A stretch of 64,000 nt of DNA from assembly GCA_032164295.1 (NCBI GenBank), contig JAJHTX010000009.1:434001-498000 (forward strand), read 5' to 3'. Below the pieces are notes generated by a model, which made no database searches, had not been told where the DNA came from, and was given only the letters and a program-made list of their open reading frames with translations. How positions within the stretch are numbered: the stretch's first letter is position 1; each line of letters starts with the position of its first letter. Both the position numbers and the translations under genes were made by a program. The DNA comes from Inonotus obliquus. Its lineage: Eukaryota; Basidiomycota; Agaricomycetes; Hymenochaetales; Hymenochaetaceae. This document shows positions 12,480 to 21,810 of this stretch, in pieces.

Positions 12480-14050
12480 CTACTTGCCACTTAGAAAAGA
12501 GTCGACGACTTCATGTTTTCCGATGATCACTCCATTCCATTGAACATGCTGCCTAACTTTACCTCGAGAATCACCGATATTTTCGTCTAGGTCGGATAAC
12601 TTGACCGTTGTTGAACCGCTTGCTTCTCTGAGATATATGACATTGGACTCTCCCAAACCTCTCGGTCGAGACTTCAGCATGGCGATGAAAGCGATCCACA
12701 AGTCGGTATCCTCTTCGAAACGTATATACTCAAGGAAAAGTATCTCGAGCACCGGACAAACAGAGGGATGTTCGGCTCCTGATAGGAGGTTGGCGCCGGT
12801 ATTGCTCGGAATGGTGAGTTCATGGAAGAAACGCCTTGTCATTTCTGCTCCAAAGAGTCGCAGGTATTTGAGAGTCGGTAGGAGGTGGAGTATCGGGATT
12901 ATGAGTTCTTCATGTACTCTGTTCCAATCCATTACCAACGTAGTCAAGGGAGGAAGTGACCGCCGGATGAAGTCCATGAGCATTTCCACTTTCAAAACTC
13001 CATCGTACCATTGGCTCGTAAAAAGCAAAACTTGCAGATTTGGGATCGTCACATAATCGATAATGAATGCATCGGCACTCCTCATTACTTTGAGGACACG
13101 AAGGTTAGGCAGTCTCATCAGGGGCTCGTTCTCGGAGCGAGGCAGCGGTGGTGTGTAGTGGTCGAAACAGGTGATAAATTCGGTCAGAAAAGGGGCGGCC
13201 CTCAGGACATCCAACCACACGCGAGGAGCATAGCTCTCTGAGGGTAAGACGCTTTCATGACGAAAAATGATTCCGCCTGACTCGGTAAAGGAACACAAAG
13301 GCTCTTCACCTGTCATCAGCTCAAAAACAGCCGCGTGAATGTAAAGACGCTTTAACCGTGGAGATTGAGCAAGGTTGATTTTGGACCGCGGCAACAGCAT
13401 TAGATCCAACGCGAGCGATGTGAGTATTGGCATGTTAGTCAGATTTAATCCTGTACACTCAGGTGAGAGTTCTACGTCCCACAAGATCAACGTGACGTCT
13501 CTCCATCGGTGTTGTTGAGAAATCATGGTGGTTATTATATGTTCGGCATAACGATATTCAACGGTCGACTGGGGCGAGATATGACAGCAGTTGACCCGAA
13601 AATTGAGTGGAGCCCCATTCGTTCTCTCGATCCATGTATCAAATACTGATGCCTTGGCCACCAAGCTCGTTGTCCTCTTCCCGCTGCACGAAGAGTCGTA
13701 CTCAACGCATAAGTACGACCATAGCTCACCAAAAGAGAGGGATAAAGTGCGCCAGGTCCGACAAACGTGCGATATGCGAAGAGGTGCTTCCACCGAAGAG
13801 AGGTATTCGTCGGGATCGGTTGGGTGTGGCAGAGCAGCGAGAAATATATCGCAGAGGATCTCGGGAGGAATACGGTCCCAGTCAACTGGAGGACAATTGG
13901 TGAGCTGAAATGGGCGAAATGCGGCCAGCAAATGAGGTTGGTGATAGGGACTAAGGAGGAGGAGAGGAGGATCAAGGAAAAGAAACTCTGAATCAATCGT
14001 CTCGGCAGCCTGTCTTCCGATTGAAACTCCGATTCGGAAGTTTCCGTAAC
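12395..14050 (-). repeat. Left arm of inverted duplication (F-box unit)
   Basis: Matches 16,090-17,690 in opposite orientation. By eye, the segment 13,460-13,870 is almost identical to 16,190-16,600, while 12,480-13,450 is visibly more diverged from its partner. The 2-kb spacer between the arms holds the short-chain dehydrogenase. Confidence 0.8.
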
Positions 14051-14057
14051 CCATCAC
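12480..14057 (-). CDS. F-box-like protein with leucine-rich C-terminal part
   Basis: One open frame of 525 residues read from 14,057. An F-box-like motif lies at about 58-100 (WDRIPPEILCDIFLAALP, then ISHVCRTWRTLSLSFGELWS), the form common in large Agaricomycete F-box families. These act as substrate adaptors of SCF ubiquitin ligases through Skp1. The rest (about 150-520) has irregular leucine-rich spacing (LPNLRVLKVM; IPNLQVLLF; LPTLKYLRLFGAE), which suits an LRR-like substrate surface. The first 55 residues do not match the duplicate copy in frame and may be partly intronic, since a plausible acceptor lies just before the F-box. The true start is therefore uncertain. It is the intact partner of the broken copy at 16,090-17,610. 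Confidence 0.75.
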   Translation of the reverse strand: MMGYGNFRIGVSIGRQAAETIDSEFLFLDPPLLLLSPYHQPHLLAAFRPFQLTNCPPVDWDRIPPEILCDIFLAALPHPTDPDEYLSSVEAPLRISHVCRTWRTLSLSFGELWSYLCVEYDSSCSGKRTTSLVAKASVFDTWIERTNGAPLNFRVNCCHISPQSTVEYRYAEHIITTMISQQHRWRDVTLILWDVELSPECTGLNLTNMPILTSLALDLMLLPRSKINLAQSPRLKRLYIHAAVFELMTGEEPLCSFTESGGIIFRHESVLPSESYAPRVWLDVLRAAPFLTEFITCFDHYTPPLPRSENEPLMRLPNLRVLKVMRSADAFIIDYVTIPNLQVLLFTSQWYDGVLKVEMLMDFIRRSLPPLTTLVMDWNRVHEELIIPILHLLPTLKYLRLFGAEMTRRFFHELTIPSNTGANLLSGAEHPSVCPVLEILFLEYIRFEEDTDLWIAFIAMLKSRPRGLGESNVIYLREASGSTTVKLSDLDENIGDSRGKVRQHVQWNGVIIGKHEVVDSFLSGK

Positions 14058-14550
14058 TACCTCTCGTCCTCATCACTTCACCTCATTCGCAACCGTGTTC
14101 CCGCAAAGCCTGAGCTAGATTCAGACTTCTTTAGGTTTACAAAAGGGTGAGTCGGGAATCCACGTTGGTCGTTTCCGCATAAGGCTGATGGCGGCTCGCG
14201 ATTCAACAGAGTTAGTATTCATCGAATCAGTACCAAGACCTATCGACTTTACTGAAGATTCTTAAGGTCTTGGTTGAACACCATCGATATCGTACATAAG
14301 GGAGTGGCACGCGAACTTTTTTCTCTTCCATTCGGGTTCACGGAATATATTTCACGCGCAAAATTCGATTCGGGAATCGCATCATCATCCCGCGCTTCGT
14401 GTGTGGGAAGAGTTGACGCGTATCTACGACGAAGGGAAGGATTATCAGCTGATACATGTGCTAGCTATATATAAGTCCCACTCTACAAGTTCGAATGCGT
14501 CGATACTGCCAAAGTGTTGCTATATCGCCGCAGGATAATCATCAACGACC
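14058..14550. promoter_or_regulatory. Divergent promoter region, F-box/SDR
   Basis: A 493-bp region between divergent start codons. A TATA-like motif at 14,466-14,475 (TATATATAAG) is placed about 75 bp before the SDR start codon, a plausible core-promoter position. The F-box side shows no comparable motif. Confidence 0.5.
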
Positions 14551-15703
14551 ATGGGCCAAGCTTTTACGACTCTTCGACACGCAGTGGACCAGAATTGGCC
14601 TCCTAAAGCGACGTGGAGTGCGGATGATATACCTGACTTGACAGGGAAAATTATTATCGTCACTGGGGGATATACGGGCATTGGTCTCGAGACGGTGCGG
14701 GCGTTGCTGAAGAAGAACGCGAAGGTGTACATTGCTGGGAGGAACCAAGCAAAAGCTGATACAGCCCTGAAGACGTTGAAGGAAGAGACGGGGAAGGAGG
14801 TGTTTTTCATCGAGCTGGACCTGGCTAATTTGAAGTCGGTGAAAAGAGCTGCTGAGGAGTTCAGGAGGTATGATCTTCCGTCAGCTTGGGAATTATACTA
14901 ACTGTACACCAGCAAAGAAACTCAGCTCCACGTACTATTCAACTCTGGGTGAGTAGCTCACGGCACAAGAGTCGCATCCCCACTGATTACAGTATAGAGG
15001 TGTGATGTTCCCTCCTGTAGATCTGATTACTGCAGATGGTTACGATCTTCAGTTTGGAACCAACGTGCTAGGTATAGTTCATTTTCTCACCTTCAATTAA
15101 CGAAGTTGTCTAATTTCCCACAGGCCACTTCTATTTCACTAAGCTTCTACTCCCAGTCTTGCTAGAAACTGCCAAGACTGCACCAGAGAAGCATGTCCGG
15201 GTTGTAACAGTTTCCTCGTCTGCACACCTTTTCCATGGGCATGGGATCCGGTATGACACAGTCCGCGACTCACCGGCACGCAAGAAACTCGGTACACACG
15301 CATTGTATGCACAGAGCAAAGCCGGAAACATTCTGTTTGCACGGGAACTTGCGAAACGATACGGCGATCAGGGTATAGTTTCCACGTCTCTCAACCCGGG
15401 TAACATCAAGTCGGAACTCCAGCGTCATGTACATGGCATACAAGGAAAGATTCTTGTGAGCCATAATCCAAGCATCGCCGTATTCTACTGTTCTTATCAC
15501 AATCGCAGAGTAAGTTCCTTTACCCAACCCCGCAGGGTGCCGTCACGCAATTGTATGCGGGAACAGCTCCCGCTGCGGCAGAAATAAACGGCGCGTACCT
15601 CATACCGTGGGCACGAGTTGCAGAACCGCGTAAGGATGCAAAGGATCCCAAAGTGGCAGAGGAGCTCTGGAATTGGCTGGAGGAACAGGTCAAGGATGTC
15701 TAG
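14551..15703 (+). CDS. Short-chain dehydrogenase/reductase (retinol-dehydrogenase-like)
   Basis: NAD(P)-dependent oxidoreductase of the classical SDR family. Exons 14,551-14,867, 14,913-14,948, 14,998-15,071, 15,124-15,509, 15,536-15,703 give 326 residues. The Rossmann nucleotide-binding motif [16 protein letters not shown] is at about 38-53, and AGRNQAKAD follows it. The NxG region reads LFNSGGVMF. The catalytic Ser lies in [10 protein letters not shown] and the YxxxK pair is YAQSK. The C-terminus ([24 protein letters not shown]) matches fungal RDH-like SDRs. The fourth exon's end is the weak point: the segment before the last intron (about residues 248-270) is longer than usual and could contain an extra intron starting at GTGAGC (about 15,456). 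It sits in the spacer of the inverted F-box duplication. Confidence 0.82.
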
Positions 15704-16089
15704 TATCGGTTGAACGAAATTTCTTGTGTTTCTTGATCGCGCTTTAAGGACTTTTGTTTCTGTTTGACAATATACCTAGTTTCGTGCCGAAGCTCCAGAT
15801 ACTAATGTCAAGACTTTGATCAGAGGCGGGTTAACTTGCAACGCAAGTTTCGCAGTGACGAGATGAGTCCCTACAACACATGTGATGTACCATATCTGGA
15901 CTGGAAGATTTGAACCGAATGGATGAGGACCGAACGAGTAGGGCGTACCCATACATGTAAGATCGGGCTGTAACCGTTGTTGATAATCGCGTCCGCTTTG
16001 AAATCGCGATCCAGTACAAGTCTCCCTCCCGTGTTCATACCAGCCTATTCAGAAGTTGAAGGAAGGCTTCGCAAGTATTGAGCCTGGCG
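15704..16089. other. Gap between SDR and F-box pseudogene
   Basis: SDR 3' UTR and the flank of the right inverted arm. Nothing else recognised. Confidence 0.5.
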
Positions 16090-17610
16090 GCGGATACTTC
16101 CGAGTCGGAGTTGGAATCGGAAGATGGTAATCCTCACCGAGTTCCTTTTTTCACTTTCACACCAGGTAACGTTGATATGGACCGCGTTCCTCCCGAGATC
16201 CTCTGCGATATATTTCTCGCTGCTCTGCCGCACCCAACCGATCCCGACGAATACCTCTCTTCGGTGGAAGCACCTCTTCGCATATCGCACGTTTGTCGGA
16301 CCTGGCGCACTTTATCCCTATCTTTTGGTGAGCTATGGTCGTACTTATGCGTTGAGTACGACTCTTCGTGCAGCGGGAAGAGGACAACGAGCTTGGTGGC
16401 CAAGGCATCAGTGTTTGATACATGGATCGAGAGAACGAATGGGGCTCCACTCAATTTTCGGGTCAACTGCTGTCATATCTCGCCCCAGTCAACCGCTGAA
16501 CATTGTTATGCCGAACATATAATAACCACCATGATTTCTCAACAACACCGATGGAGAGACGTCACGTTGACCTTGTGGGACGTAGAACTCTCACCTTAGT
16601 GTCCAGGATTAAATCTGACCAACATGCCAATACTCACATCGCTCTCGTTGGATCTAATGCAGTCACCGCGGTCTAAAATCAACATCGCTCAATCTTCACG
16701 GTTAAAGCGTCTTCACATTCACGCGGCTGATTTTGAGCTGATGACAAGTGAAGAGCCATTGTGTTCTTATACCGAGTCGGCCGAAATCATTTTTCGTCTT
16801 GAAAGCGTCTCACCCTCAGGGAGTTATGCTCTTCGCTTGTGTTTGGATGTCCTGAAGGCCGCCCCCTTTCTGACCGAATTTATTACCTGTTTCGACTGGG
16901 ACACGCCACCGCAGCCTCTCTCTGAAAACGGGCCCCTGATCAGACTGCCTAACCTTCGTGTCCTCAATCTGGCGAGGAGTAACGATGAGTCAGATGATGC
17001 GTCGTTCATTATCGATTACGTGACCATCCCAAATCTGCAAGTTCTGTTTTTTACGAGCTGCTGGTATGACGAAGATTTGAAAGTGGGAATGCTCACGAGC
17101 TTCATCCGGCGGTCACTTCCTCCCTTGACTACGTTGGTAATGTATTGGAACAGAGTAAATGAAGAACTCATAATCCCGATACTCCACCTCCTTCCAACCC
17201 TCGAATACCTGCGACTCGATGGAGCAGATGTGACAAGTCGTTTCTTCCATGAACTTATCATTCCGAGCAGTACCGGCGCCGATAGTCTACCAGGAGACGA
17301 ATATACCTCTGTTTGTCCGGTGCTCAAGACACTTTACCTTTACTATGTAGACTTCGAAGAGTCTACCGACTTGTGGGTCGCTGTCATCGCCATGCTGAAA
17401 TCTCGACCGAGAGGTTTGGGAGAGTCCAATGTCATATATCTCAGAGATCATTACGAGAACATTGTGTTGGCAACGGTCGAGTTATCTGACCTAGACGAAA
17501 ATATCGGTGATTCTCGAGATATAGTTAGGGAGTACGTTCAACAACGGAATGGATTGGTCATCGGAAATTATGGAGCTGTTGCGTCCCTTCAAATCCGTCG
17601 ATACTGGTAA
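16090..17610 (+). pseudogene. F-box-like pseudogene (in-frame nonsense codon)
   Basis: Collinear with the intact copy from the F-box motif (MDRVPPEILCDIFLAALP, ATG at 16,177) to the C-terminal SDLDENIGDSRD segment. The frame is interrupted by a single TAG at 16,597-16,599, where the intact copy has GAG (Glu) in the context WDVELSP-E-C. Beyond it, the frame stays open to the TAA at 17,608-17,610 with no frameshift. No canonical ATG precedes the F-box in frame except Met16,177. If translated, the product would be about 140 residues: an F-box without its leucine-rich part. The single lesion and intact remainder suggest very recent inactivation, or a truncated F-box protein still in use. Confidence 0.78.
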
Positions 17611-17690
17611 GTAGCTCTACCGTTATTTACTATCCAGATCATTGACTTCTTTCATAGATCTCGGTCCTTGAGGCATGGTGGGAGCCATTC
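16090..17690 (+). repeat. Right arm of inverted duplication (F-box unit)
   Basis: Inverted partner of 12,395-14,050. It includes the broken F-box copy and about 80 bp of homologous 3' flank. Confidence 0.8.
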
Positions 17691-19141
17691 CGCCTGTTCA
17701 CCAACACCCGGTTACGGAGGGAGAACATGCTATCACTTCTACAGAACGATTCAGTGTACTCGTGTACATACAGCCAAATGCACGACCTATTTAAATTAGA
17801 ATGTCTTTTCTTGTCTTGCGGTACCAAGTCTGGCATCACTTCTCTATCCGTGTTATGATCGAGTATCCTTTGTTTGGGCAATTATTGATGCCTTTCAAAT
17901 TGCAAACGACGGAGGTGTCAAACTACTGGGACCCTTAAAGTAGGAGTACAGGGCGGCAGATCCAGGCAGAAGAATGAGACTTGAAATTGAACAATGCCGT
18001 AAGCCTACGAGCCTCTTACTCTAGTTTATGTTCACGAGAGGACACGTTCATACTTATAGATTGATGGTATTTGAATCGGGTCACGGGCACTTCCGACGGA
18101 GTTGGAAATAGAAATCGCCCCCGCTAATTGACAATATTCGTCAACACACATCCATGCACAGATCACGCACGATCCATTATGCTGGCCTATCCGGAAGTTG
18201 AAGGCGTCATGGTTTCATCGGTACATCAGTATACCAGCCAAGTACAATACGGAATCTAATGACGACAAGGACAAAACCTAAGCAACGGCGACGGCGAGGG
18301 AAGTGGGAAGAGATGCCGAATAGCCCCTAAGCTACGATGGTATCCTTCCTCAGCACTTTGGCTTGACGGATGCAAAATAAGCAAGGAGGTGGAGGGTTCC
18401 AGCGCTTGTCTTTTCCTTCTAAGTACCGGAGTCCACTTAACCCCTTTTCGACTGGGTGTGATATACTGTACTTTCACCAGTTCAACACCAACACCAACAC
18501 CGCCAACACCAACTCTAGCAGCACGAACAGACCGAGACCAGATATAATTCGCGACCGCGTCTGTTCTTTCGTTTCGTACGATCCGCATGTACGGCTGTGC
18601 TACACGCATATGCAACGCCGCGTTGTATTAATATCGATACTGATATTAATATTCTCGTCAGTGTCATTTAAGGTGTTGGCATCTTTTGTTCCCGGCGCTC
18701 CGTTTGGTTTGTTACTACGATCACGTTCTCGACTACGATTGCTTCCGCAACCATAGACGACGACCGCAGCAGTGCCCATACTGACCAGGGACCTGACCTT
18801 TCGGTGAAGGACAAGGACACATCTGAGGCGCTTAGGTGTCTTTCGACTGGGCTCTACTGGTGACCTGGCGCCTTTGTGAAGGATAAGCCGAAGAGACACG
18901 AGGAAACAGGCCTTCTAAGTGGCTAATAATTAACTAGCTTGACTAGCTTAGGTGGCGTCTTCCGTCTTTGACGAGGACGCTCAGAACCTCCCTCGCCTTC
19001 CGCCTCCTATCTCCTACCTCTTACTTCCGCTTCCCCTGTTACACTGCGGATCGTCCTGCTGGTTGCTTGGTCGGCAAGTCACTCACTCACGAGAATCATA
19101 ACCGGGATTGAGATTGAGATTGGGACCGGGATTGGATATGG
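17691..19141. other. Intergenic, no gene recognised
   Basis: Open frames here are short and show no family resemblance. 18,481-18,520 carries short AACACC-type repeats, and 19,100-19,140 carries GGGATTGAGATT-type repeats. Around 18,080-18,215 there are short stretches resembling the F-box upstream flank (near 16,040-16,130). That may be a third degraded fragment of the duplicated unit. Confidence 0.4.
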
Positions 19142-20144
19142 ATGCTGTTCTGGATCGGGCGTACGTCAACTTCAGTCCTTTCGATTCGGCTCTGTATTGA
19201 TTATATGAATATACTTTGCACGTTCTGCCATGGGTCATGTAGATTATCGTTACGAGGTGTAACGGGCGTTCTCGTTCTTACACGAGATTCTTGGCTCACC
19301 ATTGCATGTGAGTATATCATTTACTTTCGTAACAAACGCATTTCTGATTAAATCGATTCGATTCGACCTGATTGTGACTATTTCGGATGTTCTTTACCTC
19401 GTGCACGTTCGTTTCGTCTGATTTCACTCCCGCACTCCTGTGCATTTTCCTTCGTGGCGTCCCTCGGTGGCACCGGACGTGAAGGCCGTGGCGCCTTAAC
19501 ATCAAACGACGCGCCTAAAATTGAGCGTCTACTCCATTGGACCGAAGAAGATTCGACTGGATCTATTCCTTGGCTCGGTGGTGAAGGTGGCAGGTAAGTA
19601 TCCCTCTTAAATCCAACATCCAACATCCTTCCATGTTATTAATTCATGAACGTCGCTAACTAAACCCATTTTTATTTTATACCCCGATTTTTGACGATTA
19701 AGGTGTATACATTTTCACCGCGCTTCAACACATACACTTATCCTTCTTCGTCAATACCAACAACCTCGTACATTCCTAGGTCTCTCCTCATCACCTTCCT
19801 CACCTTCACCAGCAACAAGACCAAGACTAGACTCCCAACAAAGCACACGAAGTCTCAACCTCAACCTTAACCTCAACCTAGGCAGTTTCTCTCCCCGTCT
19901 CGGTCTCACCGTCCCACCACGTATGCGATTCGGCTGGTCTCGCTCCTCCACCGAGTCTCGCTTTACCGACACCGACAATACCAACGATTCCATCACAGTT
20001 ACTAATAATAATAGTGTTCATAATGAGATTGAGAATGACTTGCGAGCGGGTTCTACGAGTTTAAGTCTCTTTGCTCCTTCTCCTTCTCCTCGACATGCTG
20101 AATTGGCTGTTCATGATGTACATAGACCTAGTTCTTGGTGTTGA
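19142..20144 (+). CDS. Unrecognised protein, tentative three-exon model
   Basis: A consistent model is 19,142-19,307, 19,485-19,593 and 19,703-20,144 (238 aa). Donors GTGAGT and GTAAGT are good, but the acceptors (GAAG and TAAG) are weak. The middle exon reads like real protein (APKIERLLHWTEEDSTGSIP). The last exon is Ser/Pro/Asn-rich and ends in HDVHRPSSWC before TGA. No domain is recognised, and the first exon with its start is the least certain part. The opposite strand is also open over 19,378-19,626, so the strand call rests on the splice phases. It could instead be the 3' part of a larger gene beginning further upstream. Confidence 0.33.
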
Positions 20145-20640
20145 TTAACCGATCGATGGAGATTGTTGTATGCATTCAAGTCATTAGAACTAATATTCGA
20201 TCATCTCTGTATCTCCGACGTCTACGCATAGCAATTGTAATTTATTACCATTTTGCACCTCCCCATACAACCTAGTAAGCTTCTAACAAATTGACAATAC
20301 AACTCCTACCTATTCGCAACGCAACGCAACAACGTAGAAAAAAAAACAATACTTTCAGCTTTCGTTCGACAGTCAAAAGACAAGTGGTAAAGAGGATAAC
20401 AACACACGTGCGAGGTACAGAGTACGTTACACGACGAGAGGAACAATGCGTGAAGGACATCATTGACCGTTAAACAAGCCTGAATATTTGAGCGAGAGAC
20501 TTGGGATGAGACACGAGTGATGGAGGACGAATGACGGAACCAATACTCTCAATACAGTGGTTAGGAGTCTGTATGTCAGTCGGGCAATTGACATCAATGC
20601 GCGTGGGAGATGGATTGCCCAATACTGACTGACATTTAAA
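20145..20640. other. Intergenic, convergent 3' flanks
   Basis: Lies between the tentative gene and the eIF5A stop codon. It probably contains the eIF5A 3' UTR. Nothing else seen. Confidence 0.5.
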
Positions 20641-21517
20641 TTAGGCACCTTTGGGTGCTTCCTTCCAGGAGATGGCCTGTGCAAGTTGAGTCAGTTTACC
20701 TGCTATAAAAAGGATTTAACAATAAATAGTAGATTCTACCTGCTCCTCGCCCATGGCAGAGACAATGGTAACCAACAAGTCTTTACCACTGTCAAAGTTC
20801 TCCTGGATCTCCTTCCCAATGTCGCCCTCGGGAACCTTCACATCGTCCTTGGCAGTACCGTCAGCGGTCATCAAGTTGAGGAAATCATCGTCGATATTGA
20901 CCTGCCCACATGTATGTGCGCCACATTCAATATTCTTTTACGTACAAAGGCTGTGAAAGGCACTCACCAGTTGATATTCCTCGCGTTTGACGTTGGGAAC
21001 GTCCATGTTGTGAGTGGAGGGAGAGATATCCTCCTGTTAGATACAGTCAGTCGATAATCCAGGCGAACTGCGGTGGCATCGGTACAAACCAGCTTCTTTT
21101 GGGTAAAGATCTACAAAGAGATAGATTCTCAGCGAGTCATTAGGAGTGCACACAAAATGAGGCGCATACATCAATTCCGACAAGGTGGACCTTGGCGTGT
21201 CCGTGCTTGCCGGTCTTGGAGGTGGACATGTCGACAATTTTGCACGGGCGACCTGTTGTTAGAGTGGGTTATAAAAAGGCACCATCGAAGTAGAGTGCAT
21301 ATAGTGAGAGGCGTACCCTTGATGACGACATGGCCGTTCTTGCGCAAGGCAGAGCATTGCATCGGGTAGGTCAAAGAGGCACCCGCAGATGCCTATAGAA
21401 TAGGAGGTTTCCAGAGTTAGCATACGGACGAGATCGATGTGAACTGCGGGGAGTGGGGTGGGTGGGATGGCGGCCTACCTGCTCAAAGGTGTGGTTGTGC
21501 TGCTCATCGTCAGACAT
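20641..21517 (-). CDS. eIF5A: Translation factor eIF5A
   Basis: Hypusinated factor that helps ribosomes through difficult peptide bonds and termination. Seven exons, each in phase: 21,517-21,479, 21,392-21,317, 21,252-21,170, 21,110-21,090, 21,033-20,968, 20,901-20,740, 20,676-20,641. The product is 160 residues, the expected length. N-terminal SH3-like domain: [20 protein letters not shown], then the hypusine loop [14 protein letters not shown], where the lysine of T-G-K-H-G (residue 54) is the modification site. The OB-fold C-terminal domain has [20 protein letters not shown] and ends [11 protein letters not shown]. Every family landmark is present, so it should be functional. One exon is only 21 nt. 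Divergent from DEF1. Confidence 0.96.
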
Positions 21518-21810
21518 TTCGATAAAAGAGACAGATACTTAGATAGTCTAAAGAAAGTGAAAAAGGAAGTGAAATAATTTGGACGTTGAGTCGTGAGGTT
21601 GAGGAGAGGCAAGGAGAGGCGAGAGGGCAAGGACAAGGAGGAGAGAGGGAGAATCGATTGGCTGTTGATCAACCTGCGTCCAGTTTTTCATGATGATGTA
21701 ATCACCTCATTTCCCACGACTAGTAATTCGTCGAAAATTCTCAATTATTTTTTGCCTTCAACAAACAGACACTCATCATCCCATCGTCGCTCTCCATTTC
21801 CCTCCTCAAA
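21518..21810. promoter_or_regulatory. Divergent promoter, eIF5A/DEF1
   Basis: A 293-bp interval between two divergent housekeeping start codons. It contains a GA-rich tract (about 21,600-21,650), so the eIF5A side is pyrimidine-rich just upstream of its start. Called from geometry and composition. Confidence 0.5.
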
